NCBI GenBank assembly: GCA_036365145.1
Contig: JAEOAD010002712.1
Span: 3,615,001-3,679,000, forward strand
Origin: Orientallactaga sibirica
Lineage: Eukaryota; Chordata; Mammalia; Rodentia; Dipodidae
Direction of reading: 5' to 3'
DNA: 64,000 nt
Both the position numbers and the translations under genes were made by a program. This document shows, one piece after another, positions 24,571-35,566 of this stretch (positions are counted from its first letter, which is position 1; each line of letters opens with the position of its first letter). Under the pieces are notes generated by a model. The model did no database searches. It saw only the letters and a program-made list of their open reading frames with translations, and was not told the origin of the DNA.

Positions 24571-26240
24571 CACAGTGTCATTCTGATGTCTGGGAGCCAA
24601 TCAAGACTTCCTAGCTGCTCAAACTCTCCCTCCAAAGCTCTACTTAGCACATGTCCTCGGCAGCTGGGAGCCCGAGAGACACTCCCAAATGAACTGAGTG
24701 CAATCCAGCCAGCATCTGTTTAGGCTGACTCCATGCCCGCTCCAGACTACATACAGAGCCAGACACAGGACTTCCCCAGTTGCTTGGCTGGCAGAGCAGG
24801 TAGAGTGGGGCCTATTCACAAAGTGGCTAGGGTGGTCTACAGCAGACCTGTGATGCTGGGAACACACCATCCAGGCACGATGGGAATCTGGATCACTTGT
24901 TGCCCCTCCCCGCTTGGTCTAAAGAAGAGGTAAGTAGGTGTGGTACTCTGAGACACCAAGGTGAGGGGGCCCTGGAGCAGAAACCCCAGAGCCCCATGCC
25001 GGGCTGGGGACAGAGCTCAGGGGATACGCACATTCAGGGGGTGTGGAGGGCCACCCTGACTCACAAGGGCATCAGGGGGCAAAATGGGAACCAACCAGGA
25101 GTAATGAGAAAATGCTTTGAGAATGGAGCTTAACTGCAAGGAGCTATTTTTTTTTCTTCAACCTCCCCAGGACAGCACAGGCAACCACAAAGTGTGCTTC
25201 TCCCAGTAGCCTGAGGGGACTGGCTCTCCTCTCTACAAGTCATCCCAGAAGCACCCCAGACATGACAGTTCCTGTTTCCAGCGGCGGGCCCATGTCATCC
25301 ACCCACATGCAATGGGTACTCCAGTGTCGGTGACGCCTGTGAGGGTAGAACTGCCATCCTTCCCTTGACCGCAAGCCTCACCTGAGCAGCCTGGGAAAGG
25401 CCGTAGCCATCACTTCCCCTCTCCAGATCTAGGTCCGACAGAGCAAAGGACATCCCTCTCTGCCTCAGTCTTCCCTTCAGCCATTTCCACCTTTCCCGTT
25501 CAAATCATCTGGTTTTCTCCCAGGGCCTCCACCGCACAAACTCTGGCTCTACACACACAATCTGAGCAGGCAGCTGCAATGGGATCTGAGGTCTTCACCC
25601 AGCCTTTTGCTGTCTAAAATTACGCCACCTCCGTTCTGTTCCCAGAAGTGCCTTGACCAATTTCTTTGCATTTTAAGTCTTCTGGAACCCTTCTAAAATG
25701 CATATATTTCTGGAAAAGGGAACCACACTGTTTGGCCCTAAAACAGCTCTCACACACAACACTTACACACCCAATGAACCTGCGCTACAACAGGCTGGTG
25801 ACAAGGCCCTGGATGGGGTGCGGGCCCTGGGCTATGGGAGGGTGGACTCTGGGGCCTCCCCTCGGTTCACCAACCCCAGCCCACGACATCTCTGGCAGTC
25901 CGGCCTGCCACGGCGAGATCCCCGAGTTCTCACGAAAGTAAATCCGAAAGAGCCAAAGTCGGAAAGTGTGCAGGAGGGAGCGGGGGCTGGGCGGGACCCC
26001 GGCCAGAGGCGGACGTCCCCCACCACTGTCCCGAGAGCGGCCGCCCGGGGCCGGGCCGGGGGCGCGGGGTGCAGCAGCGGGCGATCGCGGGGCTCCGCTC
26101 CCAAAGGTGACGAGCCGCTAAGGGGTGCCAGGGGCCGGGCCAGCGGCGCAGCGCCCCCCAGTCCCCAGTCCTCCCTCGCCGCCCGAGTCTCCGTCTCCGC
26201 TCCCGCCCCGGGGTCCCGCGCCCTTCCCGGAGCCACGCCG

Positions 26241-26251
26241 CTTTCGCTTTC
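26241..26251 (-). promoter_or_regulatory. IRF/ISRE-like motif in TRAF5 CpG island
   Basis: The minus strand reads GAAAGCGAAAG, an exact match to the IRF core GAAANNGAAA. It lies just downstream of the candidate exon 1 donor. This is a motif match only; an interferon link is plausible for TRAF5 but unproven here. Confidence 0.35.
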
Positions 26252-26418
26252 AAAGCAGCTCCCGCCCGTCTCCTCACCCAGCCGGCCGCCTGCCTGGACC
26301 ACGCGCGGTGCGGGGCTCCGCGGGCGCCCGTCCGTCCACGGCGTGCTCGGGACAGCGGGCCGCGCTCTCAGGAGGGCTGGGGCGGGGCCTAGCGCGCCGG
26401 GGGCGGGGCCTGGGGATG

Positions 26419-26426
26419 TGACGTCA
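26419..26426. promoter_or_regulatory. Perfect CRE palindrome (copy 1)
   Basis: TGACGTCA, the full CREB/ATF octamer, lies 10-20 bp from GC boxes inside the CpG island. It is part of the 78-bp repeated module. Confidence 0.7.
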
Positions 26427-26496
26427 GCGGGGCGGGGCTTGGGCATGACTGGGACAGGGACGGGGCCTGGAGCGCCGGGGGCGGGGCCTTTGGAGG

Positions 26497-26504
26497 TGAC
26501 GTCA
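26497..26504. promoter_or_regulatory. Perfect CRE palindrome (copy 2)
   Basis: A second TGACGTCA lies exactly 78 bp from the first, in the second promoter module. Flanks match copy 1 (GTGACGTCAGCGG). Confidence 0.7.
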
Positions 26505-26640
26505 GCGGTAGGGTGTGGCTAGGGAGGGGCGGAGACTAGTGCACCGAAGGCGGAGCCTAAGGCGGGCCAGGGGTCTGTGGGTGGGACTTGTACTTGTCTT
26601 CCTCTTTAGACTGAGACTAGCAGGCTCAGCGTGCCCTTCC

Positions 26641-27490
26641 TTTTTTAAAATTTTTTATTTATATTATTCTAATTTTACATTCATAATGGTGACTCCATTA
26701 TCCTCCCTGTCCTCCCTCTTCCAAAGGGACCCTCATCAATGGAGAATGTGGGTCATGCATTGTGGGGGAAGTCAAGAGTTATGGGGGATAGGCCAAGTCT
26801 CTGTGCATAATGCCCCAACTTGTGGCTCTAACATTCTTTCTGTCCCCTCTTCCGCGAATTTCCCTGAGCCACGTTGGGATTGTTTTAGTTCTACTTCAGT
26901 GATGAGGTTTTTTGGGAGCCTCTGTGTCTCTGGATATCTGGCTTAGTTGGTTGGAGTTGGATGTTCTCTGTGTTTATCTCCTTCAGCCTTTTTCTGGTGT
27001 GATCACCAAGAACGCTGTACTCTTGCCCTTCCCCAGTTACTCTATGGTTTCAGCTGGGGCCCTGGTGTGGTGTGATTGGCCGATTTTCCCTTTGGGTTAG
27101 TTGTCCATCTGAAAAAGATAAGCAAATTCTCCAACGGAGAGAGATGTTAGTACTAGATATATGGGATGGCCATAGATATTTTAGAGGGAATTTTATATGC
27201 ATAGGCCCTCTTCTCGCCCACATTTGGTTGTGTCTTGATCTTGGAGACTGAGCTCATTTTTGTACATGGTTTTAACTTATTTCCAAGTTCCAGCAATGAG
27301 TTCCATTCCACTGAGTGGATCTATTAGCCAAATCAAGAGTAGCTGGTTACCCACCATGGCTGTGTGCCTCTACTGTACCTATTTGAGTATTACATCAGGT
27401 TGTTTCCTGCTACCCAGAATTGTTTGGACAGATGTTGGCCATTTTCCCCCAGTTGCTCGTGTAGCACCCTTTGGCACTAGACTATCAGCC
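26641..27490 (-). mobile_element. L1 3' end (3' UTR with A-rich tail), antisense
   Basis: The minus strand shows the rodent L1 3' UTR signature GGCTCAGGGAAATTCGCGGA then AGAGGGGACAGAAAGAATGT. It ends in AATATAAATAAAAAATTTTA at the left. The same signature recurs in the element at 28610-29314. It is 5'-truncated; the right limit is approximate. No ORF2 coding sequence was recognised. Confidence 0.7.
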
Positions 27491-27654
27491 TGCCCTTTCG
27501 TGAGCTGACTCATTTGCTGAAGGTCAGAGGTCGGGCTCAAATCACACCTCCGACCCTCATGTGGAGAAGCGCAAATCCTGCAGCCCTCCTTGATGTTAGC
27601 TGGGTTTTAGCAATCTCTGACTTCTCATTTCCCAAGCAGCTCATGTGGTCTCCA

Positions 27655-27668
27655 GAGCCATCTGGTGG
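27655..27668 (-). promoter_or_regulatory. CTCF-like motif upstream of TRAF5
   Basis: The minus strand reads CCACCAGATGGCTC, 13 of 14 against CCASYAGRKGGCRS. It lies about 1.1 kb upstream of the TRAF5 CpG island, just outside the L1 fragment, and points towards TRAF5. Confidence 0.45.
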
Positions 27669-28139
27669 AGCTGGTCACTTCCACTGTACAGGAGCTGAGT
27701 GAGACCGGAAGTGACATGCAGGGCAGACACACTCAGCGAGTGCTATGGCTAGAATTTGAATACAGGTCTCCCACATCCTTAAACACAGGACTCTTTGAGT
27801 GTACCTGGCCACGCACATGCTCAGAATAGTAACTGAACACCAGGAGAATGAAATAGGCCAGCATTCTGATAGCAGCTCCTATAACTTCTGAGTCAGACAG
27901 AAAGGTAATTAGCCACTCAGGGCCTGAGGAGATGGCTGCAAGGAGAGAGGGAAAGGGAAGGGCAAGCAAGAATCCCCAGAACACAGTGCTGGGAAGGCAG
28001 ATGCCAGCAGATCCTTGGGCTCATTAGCCAGCTAACCTAGCCTAGTTGGGGAACTCTAGGTTCGCTGAGAGACCATGTGTCAAAAACCAAGGTGGAGGGC
28101 AACTGAGGAAGACACCTGGTGCTTACCTCTGGGCTCCAC

Positions 28140-28206
28140 ACACACAGGTGCATGAGCACCTGCACACACACACATGCATGCATGCATGCACACGCATGTG
28201 CATGAA
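28140..28206. repeat. (CA)n/(CATG)n microsatellite
   Basis: CACACACAGG and ACACACACACATGCATGCAT runs. Confidence 0.85.
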
Positions 28207-28609
28207 TGCAAAAAGAAGGGAGATTATCCACTTTGGAGTGGAAACAGGTGTGCATGGGAGCTGGGCAGAAAGCACTGAGGGAGGTGACGTTTGTGTGACT
28301 GGAAGGGAGGAGACATGCAGTGGGGTCCAGTGGAGCCACCACCAGGCACTGCCAGCCTGGTCTCTCATCCACCCTTATGGCTAGTGACGTTAACCATTCC
28401 ACAGGGAAGATGGAGCCAGTGACATTGCTTTGGCACCCTAGATCCAGCTCCCAATCTCGTGAGGACTCAAGGAAGCATCATTCAAACATGACATGGCTGG
28501 AAAAAGCTGCACTGCACGCAGCATATGGGAGACAGAAGCCATCAACAGTGAAAACAGTGGATGCTGAATATTCAAGCTTGGCCAGACAGGCCCAATGACT
28601 GAACGAGTG

Positions 28610-29314
28610 CAATAGTGGCGTGTCTACTCTTGGGGTAACCAACTGCTCCATAATTGGACTGAAGGCCCTCTCTATGGGAGGGAATACATACCTGGTACTG
28701 AAAAACCTAAGTAATAGTCTAAGGTAGGTGAGGTCATGAGCCTTGGGGGTATAAGCCTGCTAATGTCTGACTAAATGTATATATTATTCCCACCAAGCTG
28801 CTCTGGGGACACTACACTAAATGTTCATGTTCACATATTAACGCTACTCTCACTTCTGGCTAGAGAAGCTTCTCTTTTCAGATGGTGATGACCACTGGGA
28901 TGACCCAAAAGGCAACATAGTGCTGAGAAGAAGGGATGGAGGAGTGTCTAGCACTGAAACACCTCTGTCACACCCTCCAATGGCTCAGGGACCATTGCGG
29001 AAGAGGGGGCGGATAGAATGGAAGAGCCAAAGGAAGGATATGACCTCTTACAATGCAGCTGCCCAGACAGAAATTGGCCTCGATATCCATGATCTTGCGG
29101 TGCCTAGCAATACCTTTGCAAGACCCTCAAAATAGAAGAGAAAGATGATGTCATCAAATTAGGAAAGAGAGTAATGGAGAGAGGGAGGGGATATGATGGA
29201 GATTGGAGTTCTAAAGTGGAATGGGGGAGGGGAGGGAAATATCAGGTGGGGTTTTTTTTTTTTGGTATGTAAGATTAAAAGTCAATAAAAAAAATAATTT
29301 AAAAAAAAAAAAAA
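28610..29314 (+). mobile_element. L1 3' end (3' UTR with poly(A))
   Basis: The plus strand carries GGCTCAGGGACCATTGCGGA then AGAGGGGGCGGATAGAATGG, the L1 3' UTR block. AGTCAATAAAAAAAAT and a terminal A-run at 29301-29314 follow. It is truncated at 5'. It forms an inverted pair with the L1 piece at 26641-27490. Confidence 0.7.
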
Positions 29315-29824
29315 CATGACATGGGCGGGTGCTTCCCAAGTCCTCTTCCCTGTGCCCACACTTTCCCTTCCCTGATCTCACCTCCCTTCACATGACCCCA
29401 AGCCCAATACAAGTCTGCATTCTTAGACAGGCGTGGCCTTTCACTCGCTGGCATGCACACATGTTAGTATGCTTCAGGTGGCTGGGACATCATCAAGTGT
29501 GATCCACTTGGCTCTCTCACCAACTGAATCTGAGGCAATTTGTTCCAAAATATAGGATGTGAACTTTAAATATGATGAAATTCCAAGCTGGAACAGAGTG
29601 AATCTTTGTCATGGTGGCAGTTGGAGCCCTGGGACCCAGGGACATGTGTCTTCGTGGGAAGAGGAATTTTAGAGGGTATTGCTCATAAGTTAAGGATGTG
29701 TTCCCTTGCCCCTTGTTTACCCAAGTCCTGGCAGGATGTCTAGGACAATACACAAGACAGACACTGGGGGCCAGCCCAGTCGGAGGAGATGTGATCTCTT
29801 TCCTCAAAAATGTTGAAGGTCGCT

Positions 29825-29960
29825 GGGGCTGGGCATGGTGGTTTCTACAGTAATCCCAGCACTAGAAAGGTAAAGGCAGGAGGGTCAGGAGTTCAAGGTC
29901 AGCCTGGGCTCACAGTGAGTTCCAGAGTAGTCTGGGCTACATGAGACTGTCTCAAGGCAG
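29825..29960 (+). mobile_element. Old B1 SINE
   Basis: GCTGGGCATGGTGGTTTCTA and GTTCAAGGTCAGCCTGGGCT then CACAGTGAGTTCCAG; closer to general muroid B1 than the younger copies. Confidence 0.8.
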
Positions 29961-30034
29961 AGGGAGAAACACTAAGCTTGCAGATGTCAATGATCCTTTA
30001 CTAAGACTCGTGTGCACCATGCAGTGTGCTCAGT

Positions 30035-30145
30035 GTCGATCTGGATTAAGCCATTTAATCATCAGCCTTATTTTACAGATAGAAAAGCTCACCTATTGAA
30101 CAATTTGCCCCAGACCACAAAATTATTAGTTTGACAGAGGTGAAA
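30035..30145 (-). mobile_element. MIR fragment
   Basis: AGCCATTTAATCATCAGCCT then TATTTTACAGATAGAAAAGC. Confidence 0.55.
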
Positions 30146-30893
30146 ATGAGCCTGGGAAGGTTGGTTTGGGCGCTCTTAGCTGCTATAATACCTGCTCCTC
30201 AAAGAAATGGTCAGTGTGAAGTCAAAACAAAACAACCTTAAGACGAAGACAAATTTTAGCTGTTTTAGTATTTTGAAAACATTATAATTAACAGAAAACA
30301 GAATCCAGTGTTCACCAAACTAAACTCACCTACAAAGCAGGACTGGGCCAAACACAACATGTTCACACAGAAGGAAAGAGGAAAGCATTTTGTCTCTTCT
30401 GGACACCATGAGATAGTCACTGACAATCAAAAACTGGATTTCAGCTATTCAGGTTCCTGTGGTGACTGGAGCCTTGACTATCATTGTGAAGGTGCTGATG
30501 GAGGAGGAGCTCACCAACTGCTGGGAGAGTGGGCGTGGTCAATGGAACAGGACAAAGGGGCAAACTTGCCATCACCTGGACATAGATGGGACCAGACAAG
30601 GAGAAAACGTCCTCTCTTGGAGCCTGAAATTGCACCTTTCACCTCCATTACGAGTTACAGTAGAAAGTCAGAGAACACATGGAAAGTGTGATACCGCAGC
30701 AAGCCACTCCCCAGCAGAAAGCAGACGTCACAGTACTGTGCAGGAAGGTTTGCTTGCTCATCAAGCCGGTGCAGTGCTGAAGCAGCTACGAATGCAAGTG
30801 TGTGGGTTTTCTTCCTAACTCAGCCACAGGCGCTCCCTTTGGTTCCATCAAGTACGCCTGACCTCAGCTCTGCCTGTTAGTGGACTGACCACA

Positions 30894-30931
30894 AGAGGGG
30901 GGGGGAGTGGGCGGGGTGGGTGGTGGTGGAT
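30894..30931 (+). repeat. G-rich run with G-quadruplex potential
   Basis: A long G run, then GTGGGCGGGGTGGGTGG; four or more G-tracts within 38 bases. Confidence 0.55.
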
Positions 30932-30962
30932 CTTAAAACTGATGTAATTTTTTCTTTTTCTT

Positions 30963-31106
30963 TTTGGTTTTTTTTAAGGATCTCACTCTAGCTCAGGTTG
31001 ACCTGGAATTCACTATGTAGTCAGGGTGGCCTCGAACTCACGATGATCCTCCTACCTCTGCCTCCCGAGTGCTGGGATTAAAGGCGTGCGCCTCCACGCC
31101 TGGCTC
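30963..31106 (-). mobile_element. B1-type SINE with clear target duplication
   Basis: T-run to CCTCCACGCCTGGCTC. It is flanked by AAAACTGATGTAATTTT at 30935-30951 and 31107-31123. A near-perfect duplication marks a fairly recent insertion. Confidence 0.93.
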
Positions 31107-31723
31107 AAAACTGATGTAATTTTAAGATACTCTTTCTGCCAGGGAGGGTGGCTCACACCTATAGGAGATTGAGGTGGTAGTTCACCTTTCAGGAGCTGCA
31201 CTTTACACACCTAGGAACTTACAGAGTACCCATGTATCTTCTGTCCTGCCCTGTCACTCCATTGTTATCAGCACCAAGTTTTCTTTTTTCTTGTGATGCT
31301 GACTTGACCCAGGGCTTCGTTATATGCTAAGCAAGCACTCTACCACCTGAGCTACATCAACCCACCACTAAGTTTTAAGAATCAGATTTTACTGTACCTG
31401 TTGCTATATTTTCTGTATTTGTTCCAGGGCATCAAGCCTCTTATGTCTTTGCATAGCTGGATTGTCGATTAGTCAGCTTTGTGGTCAGAAAAAAATTCTA
31501 CTGTTCTAAATTTAGATCTATTGTCTTCATTATACACCTAGACAAATGGTGATCTGGCCGTTTTTGCAATTAATTCTTTTAGCAATATTCATACATGCAA
31601 TTTTTACCACTTTTTGAAAAAATGTTATTTGTGTGTGTGCACACATGCCACAGTGTGTGGAGTTCAGAGGACAATTTGAAAGTGTCTGTGCTCCACCTTC
31701 AAGACAGTATATCCATAAAATTA

Positions 31724-34700
31724 CTGTCACTAGGTAGAACAGTACACACACACATCCACTGTCGCTAGGTGGAACGGTCCACGCACACATCCACTGTCGC
31801 TAGGTGGAACGGTCCACGCACACATCCACTGTCGCTAGGTGGAACGGTCCACGCACACATCCACTGTCGCTAGGTGGAACGGTCCACGCACACACTTCTG
31901 TCACTAGGTGGAACGGTCCACGCACACATCCACTGTCACTAGGTGGAACGGTCCACGCACACATCCACTGTCAGTAGGTGGAACGGTCCACGCACATCCA
32001 CTGTCAGTAGGTCCACTGTCACTAGGTGGAACGGTCCACGCACACACATCCACATCACGGTCACTAGGTGGAACGGTCCACGCACACATCCACGGTCAGT
32101 AGGTGGAACGGTCCACGCACACATCCACTGTCAGTAGGTGGAACGGTCCACGCACACACATCCACTGTCACTAGGTGGAACGGTCCACGCGACACATCCA
32201 CTGTCACAGTAGGTGGAACGGTCCACTGTCAGTAGGTGGAACGGTCCACGTCCACGGTCACTAGGTGGAACGTCCACACATCCACTGTCACTAGGTGGAA
32301 CGGTCCCACGCATCCACTGTCACACGTCCACGCACACATCCACTGTCACTAGGTGGAACGGTCCACGACACATCCATCCACTGTCGCACACATCCACTGT
32401 CACTAGGTAGGTGGAACGGTCCACGCATCCACATCCACTGTCAGTAGGTGGAACGGTCCACGCACACATCCACATCCACTGTGGAACGGTCCACGCATCA
32501 TCCACTGTCACTAGGTGGAACGGGTCCACGTCACTAGGTGGATCCACTGCACACATCAGTCACTAGGTGGAACGGTCCACGCACACATCCACTGTCAGTA
32601 GGTGGAACGGTCCACGCACACATCCACTGTCACTAGGTGGAACGGTCCACGCACACATCCACTGTCACTAGGTGGAACGGTCCACGCACACATCCACTGT
32701 CACTACACATCCACACACATCCACTGTCACTAGGTGGAACGGTCCACACATCCACTGTCCATCACACGGTCACTAGGTGGAACGGTCCACGCACACATCC
32801 ACTGTCACTAGGTGGAACGGTCCACGCACACATCCACGGTCACTAGGTGGAACGGTCCACGCACACATCCACTGTCAGTAGGTGGAACGGTCCACGCACA
32901 CATCCACTGTCAGTAGGTGGAACGGTCCACGCACACATCCACTGTCACTAGGTGGAACGCACATCCACTGTCACTAGGTGGAACACATCCACTGTCACTA
33001 GGTGGAACGGTCCACGCACACATCCACTGTCAGTAGGTGGAACGGTCCGGTCACTAGGTGGAACGGTCCACGCGCACATCCACTGTCACTAGGTGGAACG
33101 GTCCACGCACACATCCATCCACTGTCAGTGGGTGGTCCACGCACACATCCACTGTCACACATCCACTGTCACTAGGTGGAACGGTCCACGCACACATCCA
33201 TCCACTGTCAGTCAGGTGGAACGGTCCACGCACACATCCACTGTCACTAGGTGGAACGGTCCACTGTCCACGCACATCCACTGTCACTAGGTCGGTCCAC
33301 GCACACATCCACTGTCAGTAGGTGGAACGGTCCACGCACACATCCACTGTCACTAGGTGGAACGGTCCACGCACACATCCACTGTCACTAGGTGGAACGG
33401 TCCACGCACACATCCACTGTCACTAGGTGGAACGGTCACATCCACTGTCACACATCCACTGTCACTAGGTGGAACGGTCCACGCACACATCCACTGTCAG
33501 TAGGTGGAACGGTCCACGCACACACATCTGTCACTAGGTGGAACGGTCACACATCCAGGTAGGAACGCACACATCCACGGTCACTAGGTGGAACGGTCCA
33601 CGCACACATCCACTGTCACTAGGTGGAACGGTCCACGCACACATCCACTGTCACTAGGTGGAACGGTCCACGCACACATCCACTGTCAGTAGGTGGAACG
33701 GTCCACGCACACATCCACTGTCACTAGGTGGAACGGTCCCACGCACATCCACTGTCACTAGGTGGAACGGTCCACTGTCCGTAGGTGGTACGTGGAACAC
33801 ATCCACGTCACAGGTGGAACGGTCCACGCACACATCCTGTCACTAGGTGGAACGGTCCACGCACACATCCACTGTCACTAGGTGGAACGGTCCACGACAC
33901 ATCCACTGCCACTAGGTGGAAGGTGGAACGGTCCACGCACACATCCACTGTCACTAGGTGGAACGGTCCACGCACACATCCACTGTCAGTAGGTGGAACG
34001 GTCCACGCACACATCCACTGTCACTAGGTGGAACGGTCCACGCACACATCCACTGTCACTAGGTGGAACGGTCCACGCACACATCCACTGTCAGTAGGTG
34101 GAACGGTCCACGCACACATCCACTGTCACATCCACTGTCACTAGGTGGAACGGTCCACACACATCCACTGTCACTAGGTGGAACGTCCACGCACACATCC
34201 ACTGTCACTAGGTCAGTAGGTGGAACGGTCCACGCACACATCCACGTTCACTAGGTGGAGCGGTCCACGCACACATCCACATCCACTGTCACTACATCCA
34301 CTGTGGAACGGTCCACGCACACATCCACTGTCACTAGGTGGAACGGTCCACGCACACATCCACTGTCACTAGGTGGAACGGTCCACGCACACATCCACTG
34401 TCACTAGGTGGAACGGTCCACGCACACATCCACTGTCACTAGGTGGAACGGTCACTAGGTGGAACGGTCACACATCCACATCACGGTCACTGTCCACGCA
34501 CACATCCAGTAGGTGGAACGGTCCACGCACACATCCACTGTCACTAGGTGTCCCTGTCACTAGGTGGGTGGAATGGTCACTAGGTGGAACGGTCCACGCA
34601 CACATCCACTGTCACTAGGTGGAACGGTCCACGCACACATCCACTGCACACATCCACTGTCACTAGGTGGAACGGTCCACGTCCACACACATCCACTGTC

Positions 34701-35566
34701 CCTAGGTGGAATGGTCCACTGTCACTAGGTGGAATCCACTGCCACATCCACGGTCACTAGGTGGAACGGTCCACGCACACATCCACTAGGTGACACATCC
34801 ACTGTCTAGGTGGAACGGTCCACGCACACATCCACTGTCAGGTGGAAGGTCACTAGGTGGAACGGTCCACGCACACATCCACTGTCAGTAGGTGTCATCC
34901 ACTGTCACTAGGTGGAACGGTCCACGCACACATCCACTGTCACTAGGTGGAACGGTCCACGCACACATCCACGGTCAGTAGGGAAGGTGAACACATCCAC
35001 TGTCACACGTCCACACACATCCACGGTCACTAGGTGTCCAGTAGGTGGAACGGTCCACTGTCACTAGGTGGAACGGTCACATCCACTGTCACTAGGTGGA
35101 AGGTGCACACATCCACTGTCACTAGGTGGAACGGTCCACGCACACATCCACTGCCACTAGGTGGGTGGTCCCACGCACACATCCACTGCCACTAGGTGGA
35201 ACGGTCCACGCACACATCCACTGTCACTAGGTGGAACGGTCCACGCACACATCCACTGCCACTAGGTGGAACACGGTCCACGTCAGTAGGTGGAACACAT
35301 CCACTGTCAGTAGGTGGAACGGTCCACGCACACATCCACTGTCACTAGGTGGAATGGTCCACGCACACATCCACCAGTCACTAGGTGGAACGGTCCACAC
35401 ACATCCACTGTCACTAGGTGGAACGGTCCACGCACACATCCACGTCCACGCACACATCCACTCACTAGGTGGAACGTCCACGCACACATCCACTGTCACA
35501 TCCACTGTCAGTAGGTGGAACGGTCCACGCACACACATCTGTCACTAGGTGGAACGGTGCACACAT
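31724..35566. repeat. Minisatellite, 35-bp unit, about 110 unit-lengths
   Basis: The unit, in two halves, is GTCACTAGGTGGAACGGTCC then ACGCACACATCCACT. Variants at the start are GTCGCT (the first few units after the edge), GTCACT and GTCAGT. The left edge unit is diverged (TAGAACAGTACAC). Many units are whole, but many are shortened or carry partial duplications joined at CCAC, GGT or CACATCC. Each unit has two CpGs. The array lies about 5.2 kb upstream of the TRAF5 CpG island and about 3.7 kb downstream of the likely RCOR3 end. Apparent open frames inside it are periodic artefacts, since 3 units equal 105 bp. Confidence 0.97.

Larger units (their letters stand above)
4447..26275 (-). other. 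TRAF5: TRAF5 intron 1
   Basis: The long intron lies between the CpG-island promoter and the first coding exon. Mammalian TRAF5 genes have a non-coding first exon and a long first intron, which fits. The right end depends on a candidate donor (TGG then GTGAGGA on the minus strand at 26278/26277), which is not proven. No further coding exon was recognised. About 20 SINEs occur on both strands in roughly equal number. The spans 5330-7057, 10610-12510, 12730-14660, 15620-17580, 18010-19180 and 24570-25890 appear to be unique or old unresolved sequence. Confidence 0.75.
26379..26561. repeat. Tandem promoter module, 78-bp period (2 full + 1 decayed copy)
   Basis: Unit 1 (26383 onward) and unit 2 (26461 onward) share CGGGGCCT, GCGCCGGGGGCGGGGCCT and TGACGTCAGCGG at a constant 78-bp offset. 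A third, decayed copy starts near 26530 at a 69-bp offset (GCACCGAAGGCGGAGCCT); it has lost the CpGs of the GC box and the CRE. The array lies in the distal part of the TRAF5 CpG island. Confidence 0.85.
25900..26565 (-). promoter_or_regulatory. TRAF5: CpG island, TRAF5 promoter and probable non-coding exon 1
   Basis: This is the only long CpG-rich, GC-rich stretch in the window. It lies about 22 kb upstream of the TRAF5 start codon on the gene's strand, as expected for the TRAF5 5' end. It contains many GC boxes (GGGGCGGGGC), two perfect CRE palindromes and an IRF-type motif, listed separately. A plausible exon 1 donor on the minus strand is at 26278/26277 (GG then GTGAGG). There is no TATA box in an obvious position, consistent with a CpG-island promoter. 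The exact transcription start cannot be read from sequence. Divergent transcription to the right is possible, but no gene is seen there. Confidence 0.8.

Noticed and set aside
25698..26522. 274-codon plus-strand frame and 204-codon minus-strand frame in the CpG island
   Set aside because: Long frames are expected by chance in GC-rich DNA poor in stop codons. Composition is Arg/Ala/Gly/Pro, and no known protein is recognised.
30889..30903. Third CTCF-like match CCACAAGAGGGGGG
   Set aside because: The core C is replaced by G and it lies in a G run; 12 of 14 at best, likely chance.
32200..35550. Many long overlapping open frames on both strands with repeats like THTSTVTRWNGPR
   Set aside because: The 35-bp unit is not a multiple of 3, so all frames cycle every 105 bp. 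The frames appear on both strands and break at every partial unit. There is no splice or promoter context. They are artefacts of the minisatellite.
31724..35566. Resemblance of regularly repeated units to a CRISPR array
   Set aside because: There are no unique spacers; the whole unit repeats tandemly, and the genome is mammalian.
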